NCBI GenBank assembly: GCA_009801015.1
Contig: VHZZ01000068.1
Location: 107,392 to 171,391 of the forward strand
Direction of reading: 5' to 3'
Source of the DNA: Silene noctiflora
Lineage: Eukaryota; Streptophyta; Magnoliopsida; Caryophyllales; Caryophyllaceae
Length of the DNA stretch: 64,000 nt
The translations under genes and the position numbers were made by a program. Shown piece by piece: positions 12,701-24,600 of this stretch. How positions within the stretch are numbered: the first letter of the stretch is position 1; every line of letters starts with the position of its first letter. Below the pieces are notes generated by a model. It ran no database searches. It worked only from the letters and a program-made list of their open reading frames with translations, and had not been told where the DNA came from.

Positions 12701-14635
12701 TAAGCTTTCTCTTGGTTATTATCAAGTGTTTAGTCATTGTTAATCACGTTGCACGATTTTCGACGGTAAACGGTGTTCTTTTGTGCTTGATTATGATGTT
12801 TGTGTTGTTATGATAGGGACTAGTGATCTTGACGGTACAAGCGTACAAGCCGTCGCTGCAACCACCACCATGCAGTGCAGCGGACCCTACGATCCCTTGC
12901 CGGGAACCTAATAGCTCAGAGGCAGCAATGCTGTTTATAGGGCTTTACCTAGTGGCTGCCGGTGTAGGGGGGATTAAAGGGTCGTTGCCAACTCATGGCG
13001 CGGAACAATTTGAAGAGAGTACTCAACAAGGGCGGATAAAGAGGTCGACCTTTTTCAATTACTTTGTGTTTTGTCTTTCGGCTGGTGGTCTTATTGCGAC
13101 AACATTCGTGGTGTGGGTCGAGGATAATAAGGGTTGGAAATGGGGTTTCTTCATATCCACCATGGCTATCTTGCTGTCTATACCCGTCTTTCTTGCTGGA
13201 TCGCCTTTCTACAGAAACAAGATCCCTTACGGAAGTCCATTTACTACCATATCTAAGGTATGCTTACTCTGTAACAACTGCATTCGTCCTGTCTCTTGGT
13301 TATGGCGAGGTAACAGGGTCGGGAAATGGAGCTGACCAAATCGTCCATACCTAATGGTCAGCCCAAGCCGGTAGATTTTGGGTTTCGGGTATATGTTAGG
13401 CAGTTAGGCTCAATACAAACCCATGGCTTAGCTGAAAAGCTTAGAGAGACGGTTTCCAAACGACCCATAACGATAATTGTCATGCATAATCTACATGAAA
13501 AGGATCCGATTTAAATCAAACCAGTTGCCATCATTGTGTCAAATGTAGCAGAGCATTACCCTGCACCGAAAACAAAGATTGTTTTCTGATACCTAGATTG
13601 AAACATAAGATGCCGAAATGCAAAAGCTGATCTATTTTTTTACTGCAGGTTTTGCTTGCTGCAATCATCAACAGTTGGTTCGGGAAAAACACCAGTAACG
13701 CGGTCGTGAACATGGCCACAAGTCCTCCTACTGTCTCATCTAAAAAACCAGTTGATAGAGAAATCAAGAAAGGACAAGAAATATCAGAAGTTGATAGTTT
13801 GGAAACTCAGACAGATAGTTTCAAGTTCCTAAACAAAGCCGTAAACGACACCCCAGTTTTCGAAACCCTAGAATGCACCACAAAACAAGTTGAGGAAGTC
13901 AAAGTAGTCCTAAAAATGTTCCCCATTTTTGCAAGTACAATCATCCTTAACTGCTGCCTAGCTCAATTGTCAACATTCTCGGTCCAACAAGCGGCATCAA
14001 TGGACACCAACCTCGGCTCCTTAAAGATCCCACCAGCATCACTCCCAGTTTTTCCCATTGGGATTATTATGATTGTTGCCCCGATATATGACCACCTTAT
14101 AATACCGTTTGCGCGAAAAATTACCAAAAGGGAAACCGGGATTTCTCACCTCCAAAGGATAGGCACCGGCCTAATTCTATCAATCATAGCCATGGCAGTA
14201 GCAGCTTTGGTTGAAGTGAAGAGAAAGCATGTAGCGACCGAACACAACTTGCTTGATACAACTAAACCGCTACCAATCACTTTCTTTTGGATAGCCATAC
14301 AATACGCACTACTTGGGTCGGCTGACCTTTTCACCTTGGCCGGGATGTTGGAGTTCTTTTTCACTGAGGCACCATCAAGCATGAGGTCACTTGCAACCTC
14401 GTTCTCTTGGGCATCGTTGGCTATCGGCTATTACCTTAGCTCAGTGATCGTGTCAATTGTCAATAGTGCTACTAGTAGAGGCCATCATAAGCCTTGGTTG
14501 TCTGGTGGTAACTTGAACAGATATCGGCTTGAGAGGTTCTACTGGTTGTTGTGTGTGTTGGGAGCCCTGAATTTCTTGAATTACCTATTTTGGGCTTGTA
14601 GGTACAAGTATAGATCAACCGGGTCGAAAAAGTGA
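3720..14635 (+). CDS. NPF4.6: NPF4.6/NRT1.2/AIT1-like NRT1/PTR family transporter
   Basis: This gene encodes a plasma-membrane proton-coupled transporter of the NPF4 clade; the Arabidopsis homologue moves nitrate at low affinity and imports abscisic acid. Five exons: 3720-3722, 3839-3953, 4158-4375, 12817-13257, 13649-14635, giving 587 aa in unbroken phase. The first exon is only the ATG, followed at once by GTATGA. Family hallmarks are LGGFLSDAFF, VGGIKGSLPTHGAEQF, STFFNYFVFCL, CCLAQLSTFSVQQA, and the C-terminal YKYRSTGSKK, which nearly matches Arabidopsis NRT1.2. The first helix carries EVLEN (residues 42-46) where most NPF proteins have ExxER/K; NRT1.2 shares this change. Intron 3 (4376-12816) is 8.4 kb and holds several transposons. 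Substrate is inferred from similarity. Confidence 0.93.
4420..4830. repeat. Tandem duplication, unit about 200 bp, in NPF intron 3
   Basis: Two imperfect copies stand head to tail, about 4421-4616 and 4617-4830. Shared blocks include gctttcacac, ggtatttgggaaatt and gatggtgggtaataaattg. The rest of the intron around it is AT-rich. Confidence 0.75.
6050..6134. mobile_element. Stowaway-like MITE remnant
   Basis: Inverted ends built on CATTTGTTTGTC and its complement, ending AATGATTGAGACGGAGAGA, with an AT-rich centre containing gagagatattttaatcaaa. The same arrangement recurs at 19836-19921, 29803-29894 and 62746-62820. Confidence 0.55.
6187..6638. mobile_element. PIF/Harbinger (Tourist)-like MITE in NPF intron 3
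   Basis: The left end GTGCTCGTTTGGTT and the complement of the right end GTGCTTATTTGTTT form an inverted repeat. The flanks are TTA on the left and TAA on the right, as in Harbinger-type insertions, though the target duplication is not decisive. The inside contains further inverted words (ataggagttg / catgtaggagttgg) that could fold back. Confidence 0.55.
9078..9544. mobile_element. Mutator-like MITE with long terminal inverted repeats
   Basis: A 467-bp element flanked by an exact 9-bp direct repeat TAAATTCTA (9069-9077 and 9545-9553), the duplication length characteristic of Mutator-like elements. The left ~90 bp (CGGAAATTTCTCATG...) pair with the complement of the right ~90 bp (CGGAAATTTTTCATG...), with shared blocks around ATTTTGGC/ACTTTGGC and TGCATATGGTA. 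There is no coding capacity, so it is non-autonomous. Confidence 0.85.
9684..9847. mobile_element. Foldback MITE (TATCCGTCACAAGCTGAAGA family)
   Basis: A near-perfect inverted repeat of about 55 bp: ATTATCCGTCACAAGCTGAA on the left pairs with the complement of TTCAGCTTGTGACGGATAGT on the right, both arms continuing into CTCTCACAATATG. The spacer is about 50 bp. One arm of the same family is present at 29463-29525. Confidence 0.7.
10802..11024. repeat. Tandem duplication, unit about 115 bp, in NPF intron 3
   Basis: Two highly similar copies, about 10802-10914 and 10916-11024. Each contains aaaagtaataaaaatgctca, gaatgatat, aaaatggt, gttaagttataaaa and atcagcgatataaa. The high similarity suggests a recent duplication. 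Confidence 0.8.
11732..11790 (-). mobile_element. Helitron 3' terminus
   Basis: Read on the minus strand, a hairpin (CCGCGCATTGCGCGG) is followed by GATCTATA and CTAG, with T next outside: the Helitron 3' end arrangement of hairpin, short spacer, CTRR, insertion between A and T. The matching 5' TC end was not located, so the element length is unknown. A ~30-bp word (tcattacaactttataaagt...) lies just outside this end at 11701 and again inside at about 11876. Confidence 0.6.
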
Positions 14636-15250
14636 ATGAAAACATAAATTTCAGGATAAATGACCCTGGTGATCCTAGAGCTTTACTTTTCTCTTCTGTA
14701 CTTTACAGTTTAGTATACAAAAGAATTTCCCAAAATGGAGGTTCTCAGTAAATCTTTGTAATTACTAAAAATCTAATTCTAAGTTTCCGCTAATCGGAAA
14801 GGAGTTCAACCAAACCAATTGAAACGTACAGAACCGATGTTGACAGGCTAATGGTCTCGTAACACCAAGGTTAGCATGTCTATAATTTAGATCTAAGGTA
14901 GAAAATTTCGGAAAGAACAATAAAAACTAAAAGATAAAGAAAAGTTACTCCAAGTTTTACTATGATGATTATCGAAGGAATAAATGTAAATAATAAATGC
15001 AAATCGAACAAGAACAAGATGAAACATTAGGGACGAGCACTTGTATGCTGACCTTTTATGTTTAATTTTCATGGTTTTGTACATTTTTGATATCATGGAA
15101 ACAAAAAAAAAAAAACACAAATCGCTCTCCCGAGTTCTGATCTATCCCTAGTTCTCTATACCTTTCATACAATGAGATAATGCACAAACACGGGTAAGTA
15201 CAGTGATAATAACAAGAAGTAATTCCATACCACACTGGTGAAAGTTCCGA
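14636..15250. other. Intergenic: 3' ends of two convergent genes
   Basis: This short interval holds the 3' untranslated regions of the NPF gene (+) and the PAS/LOV gene (-). No coding exon was seen. Confidence 0.5.
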
Positions 15251-18200
15251 TCATGAAGAAGATCCTGAACTCATGGTTGCACCCCTTACTGCAACTTTGG
15301 CTGCAGCTATCGCTCCTAGCTGCTTCAGTTCTGGATTAAGCTTTTGTCCATCTTGCTCATTTGCACCATCTTCTTCCATGTGAACCTCGATGAAGTATGC
15401 TATCTGCATAATTACGCGGGTAGAAACATTAGGACCATATATAATCAGATCTAGATATTGAAATCAAGGTTTTTTTGCCGTTGAAAGAGAGATCGAGCTT
15501 GTTACAGTTTACACATTACCCTTTACTCCTTCAGTAACAACATCTGACATACATGTAGTGACACGATTCAAAACATTCACTACTTTGATCTAAAGAAAGA
15601 CAACTGCTTATTTACGTATTAAAATGCCGAAAAAAAAAAAAAAAAACAGGGGCCACATGCCCACAGCATTGCCCATCTGAAGAAGTATCTGCCTACGAGT
15701 ATTTCTTATCTAAAAGAAAAAGTAACACACTTTATTATTGTAGCTTCTCGCCGCACTGTGCATGTAAAGATGCCTAGGAGATTAAAATATAAACATACCT
15801 AAGAGACTAAAATATAAAGATGCATCGGAGTCTAAAATATGTGAGCTATCGAGCTCAACAAAAAGAAAAACTATTATGAATAAAGATTAAGACTAAAATA
15901 ACTTTCAACTTTTCAGCAACGAGCGCACATCCGACTAAGGTTAAGTAATTCATTCAAGCTAGTAAACCAGAATAAAGAATAAATGCAAAAAAAGTGAAAT
16001 GAACTCAGCATTTAACGTCAAAGTAATAGCAAATTCCTCAAGTGACTCGGGAAAATCAAAATTTTTAGCTAAACGGAAAGACTGATATTTAGGTATAACT
16101 CTGTCTGTAAACTATACCTTTCCGAAAGCATTTCGTATGGGTGATATATGAAGCTGATTCCAAAATGAACTCATGTCTTTTCTGGGAGACAAAAAACAGT
16201 AATGCAAATTACTTAAACCATCTTAAATTACAGTATCAATTATAAATTCTTGAGAAGTAGATCAACTTACGAACCTGTAGTCTAGCACTCGTACTTTGCA
16301 TGGTTTACCGTTCTGAATACATTCAGCAATCTGCGTACATGTTCACACAAAGCACGTCAGATTTGAGCTTAGAAGAAGGATATGCAAGATGGCTAAAACA
16401 AATCAAAATCATTAAGACAGCCAAAGTTGAAGACGGGCAATATTGATCAACGTATGAATCTGTAAAGATTATACCTGCAGCAGAGTCGATGAATCTGTTT
16501 CTGAGCCACTTAGGAACCTATGCCTCTGACCCAACACTTCATGTCTAGCATAGCCTGCAGAGATAATTTTTAATTTGATTTAACTATTATTTTTGTTTGC
16601 ACCACCGAAAACCTTGCATGATTCCTAAATTTGCATAGATTCAGGGATATTCCTATGAAATTGAAGATCATCCTTTAATTTTAATTAATTCTACGTATTT
16701 TAAACTTAAAACGAAAAGTATGAAACCGCCAATAACAAAAGACCTCAACTACACTTAACCGTCAGTCCTTCAAGGACTTGGGATCTTGACTTAAGACTTA
16801 AGAGGAGAAAGTTTCCAAATTATTTCTAGTATCCATTTCCTCGACAGAGTCACATTTGATATCAACAGGAAAGAAAAAACCTACTCAGTTTTTCATCTAT
16901 CAATTTATATTTCATCAAGTCCTAACTAGATCAATGGTGAATTGTTCAGTGTTCGCTTTGGTCACAGAAGAGATTAGAGTTTGCAGAATTTTATCGGAAT
17001 CATATAAGAATAAAAACTCCGTTCCAGTGCTGACAATCCAAATTGAGGATTGGACAGCTGAACCCTGAACCATGCACCTATGATTCAGATGGCCTAACTT
17101 GAATTAACTAGCCTCCGGCACTTAGTTTCCTCTCCACTAAAATAGGCAAATACATCGTTCCCAGTTGTCATTCAAGTAAAGCTAGTCAGAAAAGATACCA
17201 GTTTGTCAGTAAGCATAATCAACTATTTCATCACGAGACACTAATATGAAAAAAGTTACTCCATTTTTAAGTGTAGATGCTGGTTTACAAATGGAACTTT
17301 TACGCACCAGTCAGTTTCAAGAATGCTTCGCTTGTAAAAACAATAGGCATGCTGGGTAAATGTGGATCAATTCTGGAAATAATCGGAAATAAACCAAAAT
17401 TAATAACATACTCTCCACAGTGCATCTCTTGCAGAGCGACGTAACAGTATAAGAAATTGATATAACTCACAATACAAAGCTTTGTTTGATTCTACCAAGT
17501 GATGTTAATAAGGCGGAATTGGAAATGCCCATCCTCTCCACAGTGCATCTCTTGCCAGAAACAGATTTTCTCCGTAATGCACCATACTGTGTTAGCACAG
17601 ATAAAATATTGTTAATAGCAGTGGAAGCCTTTTGCTTTTCAGGCTCACTGGCACCACACAATTCGTCAACGTCTACTCCTGTCAAATACATTGTAACACT
17701 CAGAAGCTTGTATTACGATGCTGATCACCAAACTCAAACCAATTATAAGCTGAGTAGTGAAAGTCACACACACATTTGACCACATAACCAAAGTCGTTTT
17801 CTAATGAGACCAAAATGCGAACCATAAGCAATTTCGTACAGGATATCGCAGTGAAGTTGGGTTCCAACAAAGATAGAAGACGACCAAACAAGGACATAAA
17901 AGAGAGATCCTGAATTACTTCATGGTGACCATCTTTCAATCCAAAAAAAAATCATAGATTTGACAGACAGCGTTTTACAATCACAACGAATTAGTACAGT
18001 TGCTTGATATCGTTTAGATATGCATTAGGCAAATAAGTGAGCAAAGCTACAACCTACAAGCATTAACCGAGACAAGAAAGTTCATGATGCACGCAAGTCT
18101 TTGTCACATAACCACATCAAAACAAGAGCAGCAACAACAAAAACAACATTAACCTAGTGCCTCACAGATTTCCACTTACCCCAAGGTATGTAGTATATAC

Positions 18201-19214
18201 CATGTATGTAACATTACGCTTTTTTAACAAGACAGATACACCGCGATGAAAATTGTGTCAAAGATTGCATTATGTGATTGCTACTTCAAAGTAAAAAGAA
18301 GCACGACTAACTAAGTGAGCTTCTTTATTCTATCATAATTCGAAACCAAGAAAAGCTATTTTTTGACTCCATTAGAAATGAAAGAAAAATACGTAACAGG
18401 ACAACGACCCAGATGGCGGAAAAACAACCCGATGAAAATCCCTAGTTACAATCTATGTTGCTCAGATTCCTCATATAGCCTCACATACTTGTGTCTAACA
18501 CTCAACACTCAGACACGGGCATGACAATTATATACTTTAATTTTAGGCCAAAAACATACAAAAATTTCATATAACTGAGACAAACACTTGCATATGCAAT
18601 TGAGTCTGAGTAGCATAGGGTACAATTAGATATCACGTACCTTTTTCCGTGTCCAACACCGAGCCCAATGACGTGCAACGATTTGATTCTACCATAGAAT
18701 CCAAGCTAACCTCTTTCCTACAAGATCCTAGTAAAATCTCACGCGTAATCCCATCTTGACACGAACAAAATTCATCTCGTCCTAGTGACCTCCTAGAATG
18801 TTTCTGTCTTCTCAAAATCGGGACTTGAACCGCAATGAAATGAATTGCCTTCCCATCCTCCTCACTGAAAACAGGACTCATACAAAACAACATCCAAAAG
18901 GGTGTCCCATCCTTCCGATAATTCAATAAACTGACTTCAACCGACCTTTCTTCTCGAATCGCTTCCCGAATTTGCATCACTGTTCTTCTACAAGTCCCTT
19001 CCCCCTGAAACATCCTCCCATTTCGACCAACCACCTCTTCTTTACTATAACCAAACATTCTCAAGCAACCCCGGCTCGCAAACACGATCGGGTGACCAGA
19101 AATGCAAGGATCAGTTATTGTAAAATTATCTGGCAGATCGTCTAAAGCTTCATAAACCCAATTCGAATAATGTTCGTCAAATGATTTTTCAATCAAATCC
19201 AATTGTGATTCCAT
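15251..19214 (-). CDS. PLP: PAS/LOV (twin-LOV) protein, PLP/TLP1/LLP family
   Basis: The plant PAS/LOV protein is a putative blue-light sensor; in Arabidopsis it binds VTC2/VTC2L and BLH10 proteins in a light-dependent way. Seven exons in order: 18641-19214, 17471-17678, 17308-17372, 16475-16554, 16275-16330, 16118-16181, 15251-15403, total 399 aa. The N-terminal LOV/PAS domain spans about residues 30-137 (NFTITDPCISGHPIVFAS, NYRKDGTPFWM), a linker of about 120 residues follows, and the second LOV domain spans about 262-375 (SMPIVFTSEAFLKLTG, DYRKDMSSFWNQLHISPI). The start at MESQL was preferred over an in-frame ATG 12 codons upstream because family members, as I recall, begin this way. Oddity: the position of the flavin-binding cysteine is Gly66 in domain 1 (GRNGRMF) and His294 in domain 2 (GQRHRFL). 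Confidence 0.93.
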
Positions 19215-19300
19215 GGTCCCTCGTTTCTTCTCACAGTCAAGCAACAACAATCCAATCCCATCAGGCAGCTATATCTGCTGATTAGTAGCTCACTTAATCA

Positions 19301-19625
19301 AAATTACAGCTTAAGCAACAATCAGACAAGAAATCATAACCACCCAATTACATTAATTATTCTAGCTAAGTGCTATACTACGCAACAAGATTACCCTAGT
19401 GCCTCAAGAGCTCGGCATATTACAGTTCAGGGTTCAGATTTACGCAACCATACCCCTACCCAATTACAGCTTAAGCAAAATCACACAAGAAATCATAACC
19501 ACCCCCAATGACCCAATTGCAGTAATTAAGCTAGCAAAGTACTATACTACAACATTACCCCAGTGCCTCAAGGGTTCCCGCAAATTAAAGTTCAGGATTC
19601 GGATTTTACGCAATCACACAAGAGA
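19301..19625. repeat. Tandem duplication, unit about 160 bp, upstream of the PAS/LOV gene
   Basis: Copies at 19301-19460 and 19461-19625 share attacagcttaagca, acaagaaatcataaccaccc and agtgcctcaag. Each copy carries a reverse-oriented fragment of the SINE-like word 'cttgaggcactggggtaat' found elsewhere in this window (55018-55345). It probably lies in or near the 5' leader or promoter of the PAS/LOV gene. Confidence 0.65.
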
Positions 19626-19835
19626 CTGTTTCCGAATGACCCGTAACAAAAAGACTCTATCTTGAAAGGACTATTTATTCTATATGATGAAATTAATCAA
19701 CTATGAATCAATCAATCAAGAAACAAAACACAACCCATGTAACTAAAACTCTACAAGATTAAATTTTGAAATTGACCCATATCATATATGACAAAAATAT
19801 GAAAAGGGTAACAAAAAGAATCAAGAATACATAAC

Positions 19836-19921
19836 TACTCACCCCGTCTCAATCATTTATTCACCTTTGATTAAAATAACGCTTAAAAAGAACAAAGTAA
19901 ACAAATGACCGAGACGGAGAA
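19836..19921. mobile_element. Stowaway-like MITE
   Basis: Inverted ends: CCCCGTCTCAATCATTTATT on the left and the complement of AAATGACCGAGACGGAG on the right, with TA-rich flanks. It lies in the region shared by the divergent PAS/LOV (-) and PBL34 (+) promoters. Confidence 0.6.
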
Positions 19922-21682
19922 AACATAAAGACTAAAATATGTAGAAGAGATTACCTGTTATAATTGGTAAATGTTTATGTGTGTGTGTTTAAGGTGTGAA
20001 AGTAATGGTTAAGAAGAAAGTGAAGAAGGTGTATCCATCACAAGTTGAGTTCAATTAGAAAAAATATCTGTGGAAATTTGTGATTTTGGATCAATTAATG
20101 ATTTAATGATGATAGATTAAGTATCCACCAATCAATTTTGATTTTTAGTTGACGAAACTTAGATTGTTGTCTTCTTTCATTAACAAGTAACAAAATCAAA
20201 TCGGGTAAAAAGTAATTTTAGATTTTCGGATTAAGTAGTAGGTCATTTTTAAAATGGTTTGTAAGTCGGATCGGGATGACGGGATGAAATTTCGATGTGG
20301 GGTGAAATGAATAAAAGTATAAAACCACGGTATTAGCTGGTAAGAGTATTTTTTAATTTAATCAAATATTTCAGGCTCAAGCTCTAGCACACTGCGACTG
20401 AATATGATATGAGTAATCAATTGAAAGTGATACCCAAGTCAATTTAAAATGAACAAAAATTAAAACGAATGAGTCATATTCGAAAGATATAGGAAACTGA
20501 ATGCACTTCGGTCGATACTAATTAAAATTTGTCATGAATTAACGAGATTTATATTCTCATAAAAACATTCTCACTTTTAAGTTTTATCATCGATTCCTTA
20601 ATGAATAACGTTGCTTTAAATTATAAAGGTTAATCGATTTTTTGGCAATCAACCCAATAAAACTAAGATAAAAAAAACTCGTATGATCTCAATCCACCAG
20701 ATATTGGTTCTACAAGAACCATACCACGAAATATGACAACCTGATTAAGGTGGCCAACCCGAATTGAATCCAATTGGAATCAAATTTAACCCAAATCTAA
20801 GATTTTTTTTTTTTTTGAGTGAATCTAAGATTATTTCACATAATAACACCAAATAATATAACTTAATCTGAACCTGAACTTGAACCAAATGATTGAAAAA
20901 CCAAATGAAACTGAAATGTGAATATTTTTTTGTGTTGATCAGGAGTATCCTCTATCGACAACCGAGTCAATCTCTTTCGGGGCATTGAAGGCAACGTGTT
21001 GGGTAAACTCCTCCCAAATTTAGTTTTTTTTATTTGCAAGAGTCGGAAATCGATGACCCAAGTACTATGATATCGAAATGTGAATGTTGTGAACACAACA
21101 CATGACCATATGTCTAAAGACCAAAGGGCAGTTCAAGTACCACTACCCCAACAATAACTTCCCAGTTTCCCACCTGCCCATATTTTCCGGGCAACCCAAT
21201 TCACCCTTTGTACCTCAAACTTCCATTAAAATACTCTAAAAAATTAAACAAACTCTCAAAAAGGATAATCATCTTATCCTTTTTTTCCCATTTTCCCATT
21301 TTCTATTATTTTTTATTTATTTTTAATTATTTTTTTTGAAATATTTTGGTTTGTGGGTTTGAACTAGTCACCTACTTTATGTGAAACCCCAGATTTATTC
21401 TGTATATTTACTGTCTTTCAAATCAAACAAAACACAAGCATTTTTTTGCAGTTTCCCAAATTACATAAACAAAAGACTCAAACTTTAGTGAAAAACCCAA
21501 TAAAGTTTAAATCTTTTTGTTTTTTAAGTCTAATCAATTGATTTTGAATTTAATTTCTCATCTGGGTATGTGTAATTTCATCAAATTTTGGGGATTTATG
21601 AGGTTTTAATCAAATGGGTACAGTTTAATGTTTTAAGTTTTTAGGGATTTTGATTAATTTTAGGAATTTAGGGTTTTTTAAG
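19922..21682. other. Divergent intergenic region between the PAS/LOV gene and PBL34
   Basis: This holds the upstream regions of both genes plus the PBL34 5' leader (probably from about 21400). It is AT-rich with poly-T and poly-A runs. I could not single out a convincing TATA box and saw no coding exon. Confidence 0.4.
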
Positions 21683-24600
21683 ATGGGATTATTAGGTAGT
21701 GAAATAGCTGAAGTGAAGAAATTTGATGTGGAGAAAGTAAAAGGGGTAAAAAAGAAGAAGAAAAATGTTGATAATGTAGAAAATGATGATGATGAATTAG
21801 GTGTAAACACTGGTTGTTGGGTTAAATTAAGGTTAAGTAGTTGCATCAGTTCAAGATCTAAAGTTGATAGTTCTGTCAGTGGAAGTAGTACTAACTATGG
21901 TAAATTTTTCATATTTGGCTAAATTTTCTGGTTTTAATTTTGTTTCACTGTATCTTTCTGTTGAATCGGGACGGGGTAAGGCTGCGTACATCCGTCTGCG
22001 CCCAATTGGGCATGTGGTAATTAGTTTTGTCACTGTAGTTGAATTCAGGTTGTTGCTTGGCTATGTTTGCAGTGTGTATTATCTGTTTGGCAAAATTATC
22101 TGTTTCTTCTGATTTTTAATGTTGTTTCACTCTTTGTTTTGGGTGTTGATTTGTGTTGATTTGGGACGGGGTAAGACTGTATACATCGGAATGGGCTCAC
22201 TTAAGCTTATGGTAATTAATGTTGTCATTATGTTTGCATTCTTTTGGTTGGTGCTTGCTGTCTTTCTTTTGATGCAGTTGTCTGTTAGATTAGAAATCGA
22301 ATGCAGTGAAGTAAGTTCTGTGCTAGAAAAAAGTTCTTTGATTTTCTGGTCTTTCGGAACTGATTCTCATTTAGTTTGTTGATGATGAAAACTTAGGCGT
22401 GGGAAAGGTCTGAAATCTAGAATGCCATATGTTAGCATAACACGAGTATTCATAGCTGAAGACTCTATGTGGAATCATTGGATAGAGCCTGCTGATTTTA
22501 TGATATTGTCTTGTTGTGTTTAGCTTACAGAGCTAAGTATCGAGCTTTAGGTTTATGTCTCGTAAAGTTATGTCTGGATTGTTTGTGGTGCATGAAGTGC
22601 ATTTACATTCAGGTAAGCGGGTTATTGATGTGAAAATCAGCTTTGAGTCTGTTATACGGAGACATTAACTTCATGATGAGTCAAACATCTAAACAAGTGT
22701 CTTTTTGTGTTCGGCGCATGGGGTTAGGTCAGGTAATCCAACACTCCCTCCATGGAGGGGAACCTTTTAATGCAGTGGGGTTAAAGTAGTTGTTGAAGTG
22801 ATGACTCTTGACTCTTGAGGCTCTATGGTTGAAAAAAACGATTGTGAAATTTGACGAGTTGAACGGTCTTGTTAAAGAACATGCCTGATGTTGATTACGT
22901 TTTGTTTATTATTCTGGATATCATCATCCAGCCTATCTGCTCATCTATTCTTGTTTTTAGAAGTCAAATGTTTCTCAAAGTAAAACTTGGAGTTCTGTGC
23001 TAAACTACTGCTGTTTGACCAACGGTCCTTAGCTTATCTGATTTAGGGCCTAATTGATTATCTAACTTATTAGTAATAAAACTCTTTGAGCTTGTCATCA
23101 TGCTTCCTGTATTTTCTAATGGGTTTTCGGAGGTGTATATGGAGTTGGCTTACTCACGGTGACTTTTTATTGAAAGTAGCAAGACTAAGTAACTCCTGGG
23201 AAGTTTGACATCCCACCTTCAATGAGGTTTATGTTTCAAGAACTCTGTATGGATTTGAATCACATTCAACCTTTGTTAGGGTGTTTGTCTGTAAGCCAAG
23301 AGCTTAATGGTGTCACATTTGGTGTCGAGATTTCACCGTCCATCTTCGACTGAGTCTGTAGTAGTCTGTTACATAATCGGTTGAATATGCACTAATCAAC
23401 TAAATTTAAACTCAATATGGAAGAAACATAGTGGGAAGTGACTTTCAGACTCTACGAGTGTTTTTTTCTTTTAATGATAAAATATGTTTCATTTCCGTCT
23501 TTAAAGGCTAACATACTTTTGTTGGACACGTATTAGCTGAGAGTCAATCAACAAATGATGCTAGTAGAGATCAACCAGCGACTGCAGTTGCCTCATCTAC
23601 AACAACAAGTAACGCTGAAAGCAGCACCTCAACATCCAAGTTGGAAGAAGAACTCAAAATTTCATGCCGCCTTCGGAAATTCCAATTTAATGACTTGAAG
23701 TTAGCAACTAGAAACTTTAGACCTGAGAGTCTACTTGGTGAGGGTGGTTTCGGGTGTGTTTTTAAAGGATGGATTGAAGAGAATGGTACTGCTCCTGTGA
23801 AACCTGGTACAGGTTTAACTGTAGCCGTTAAAACACTCAACCATGATGGACTCCAGGGTCACAAAGAGTGGCTGGTATGTTATATACTGTATCTGCTAAT
23901 CTCTCTTTGATATATTCTCTTTATATTTTACGCTTAGAACTCGACTTCCCCTTATATTTGCATATGCTGTTCATTGATAGGCTGAGGTGAATTACTTGGG
24001 TGACCTAATTCATGCAAATCTGGTCAAACTTATTGGCTATTGTATTGAAGATGATCAAAGGTTGCTAGTTTATGAATTCATGCCTCGGGGAAGCTTGGAA
24101 AACCATCTTTTTAGGAGTATGTAACTACTTATCTGTCCAGTAGTCTAATTTAGCTAATTGCAAGTTATACGAACATTATATAGTTGGTATAAAACGGTCC
24201 TAATTGTAGTAACTTGTATACTTTTTTAGGATCTCTACCTCTTCCATGGTCACTCAGGATGAAAGTTGCTTTGGGAGCTGCTAAGGGTCTTGCGTTTCTT
24301 CATGAAGAAGCTGAAAAGCCAGTAATATATCGTGATTTTAAAACCTCCAATATATTGTTAGATGCGGTAAGTTTTCAAGTTATTATACTTATCTCGCCGT
24401 TCCCTACGTTAAACTTTTTGTAGTCTGCTGATGAGGCCTGTATCAGGAATACAATGCTAAGCTGTCAGATTTCGGACTTGCCAAAGATGGACCCGAGGAA
24501 GGCAAAACTCATGTATCCACCCGCGTGATGGGAACATATGGTTATGCAGCCCCCGAGTATGTAATGACAGGTAAGATCTCTTTGAAAATGGGCCTGCTAC

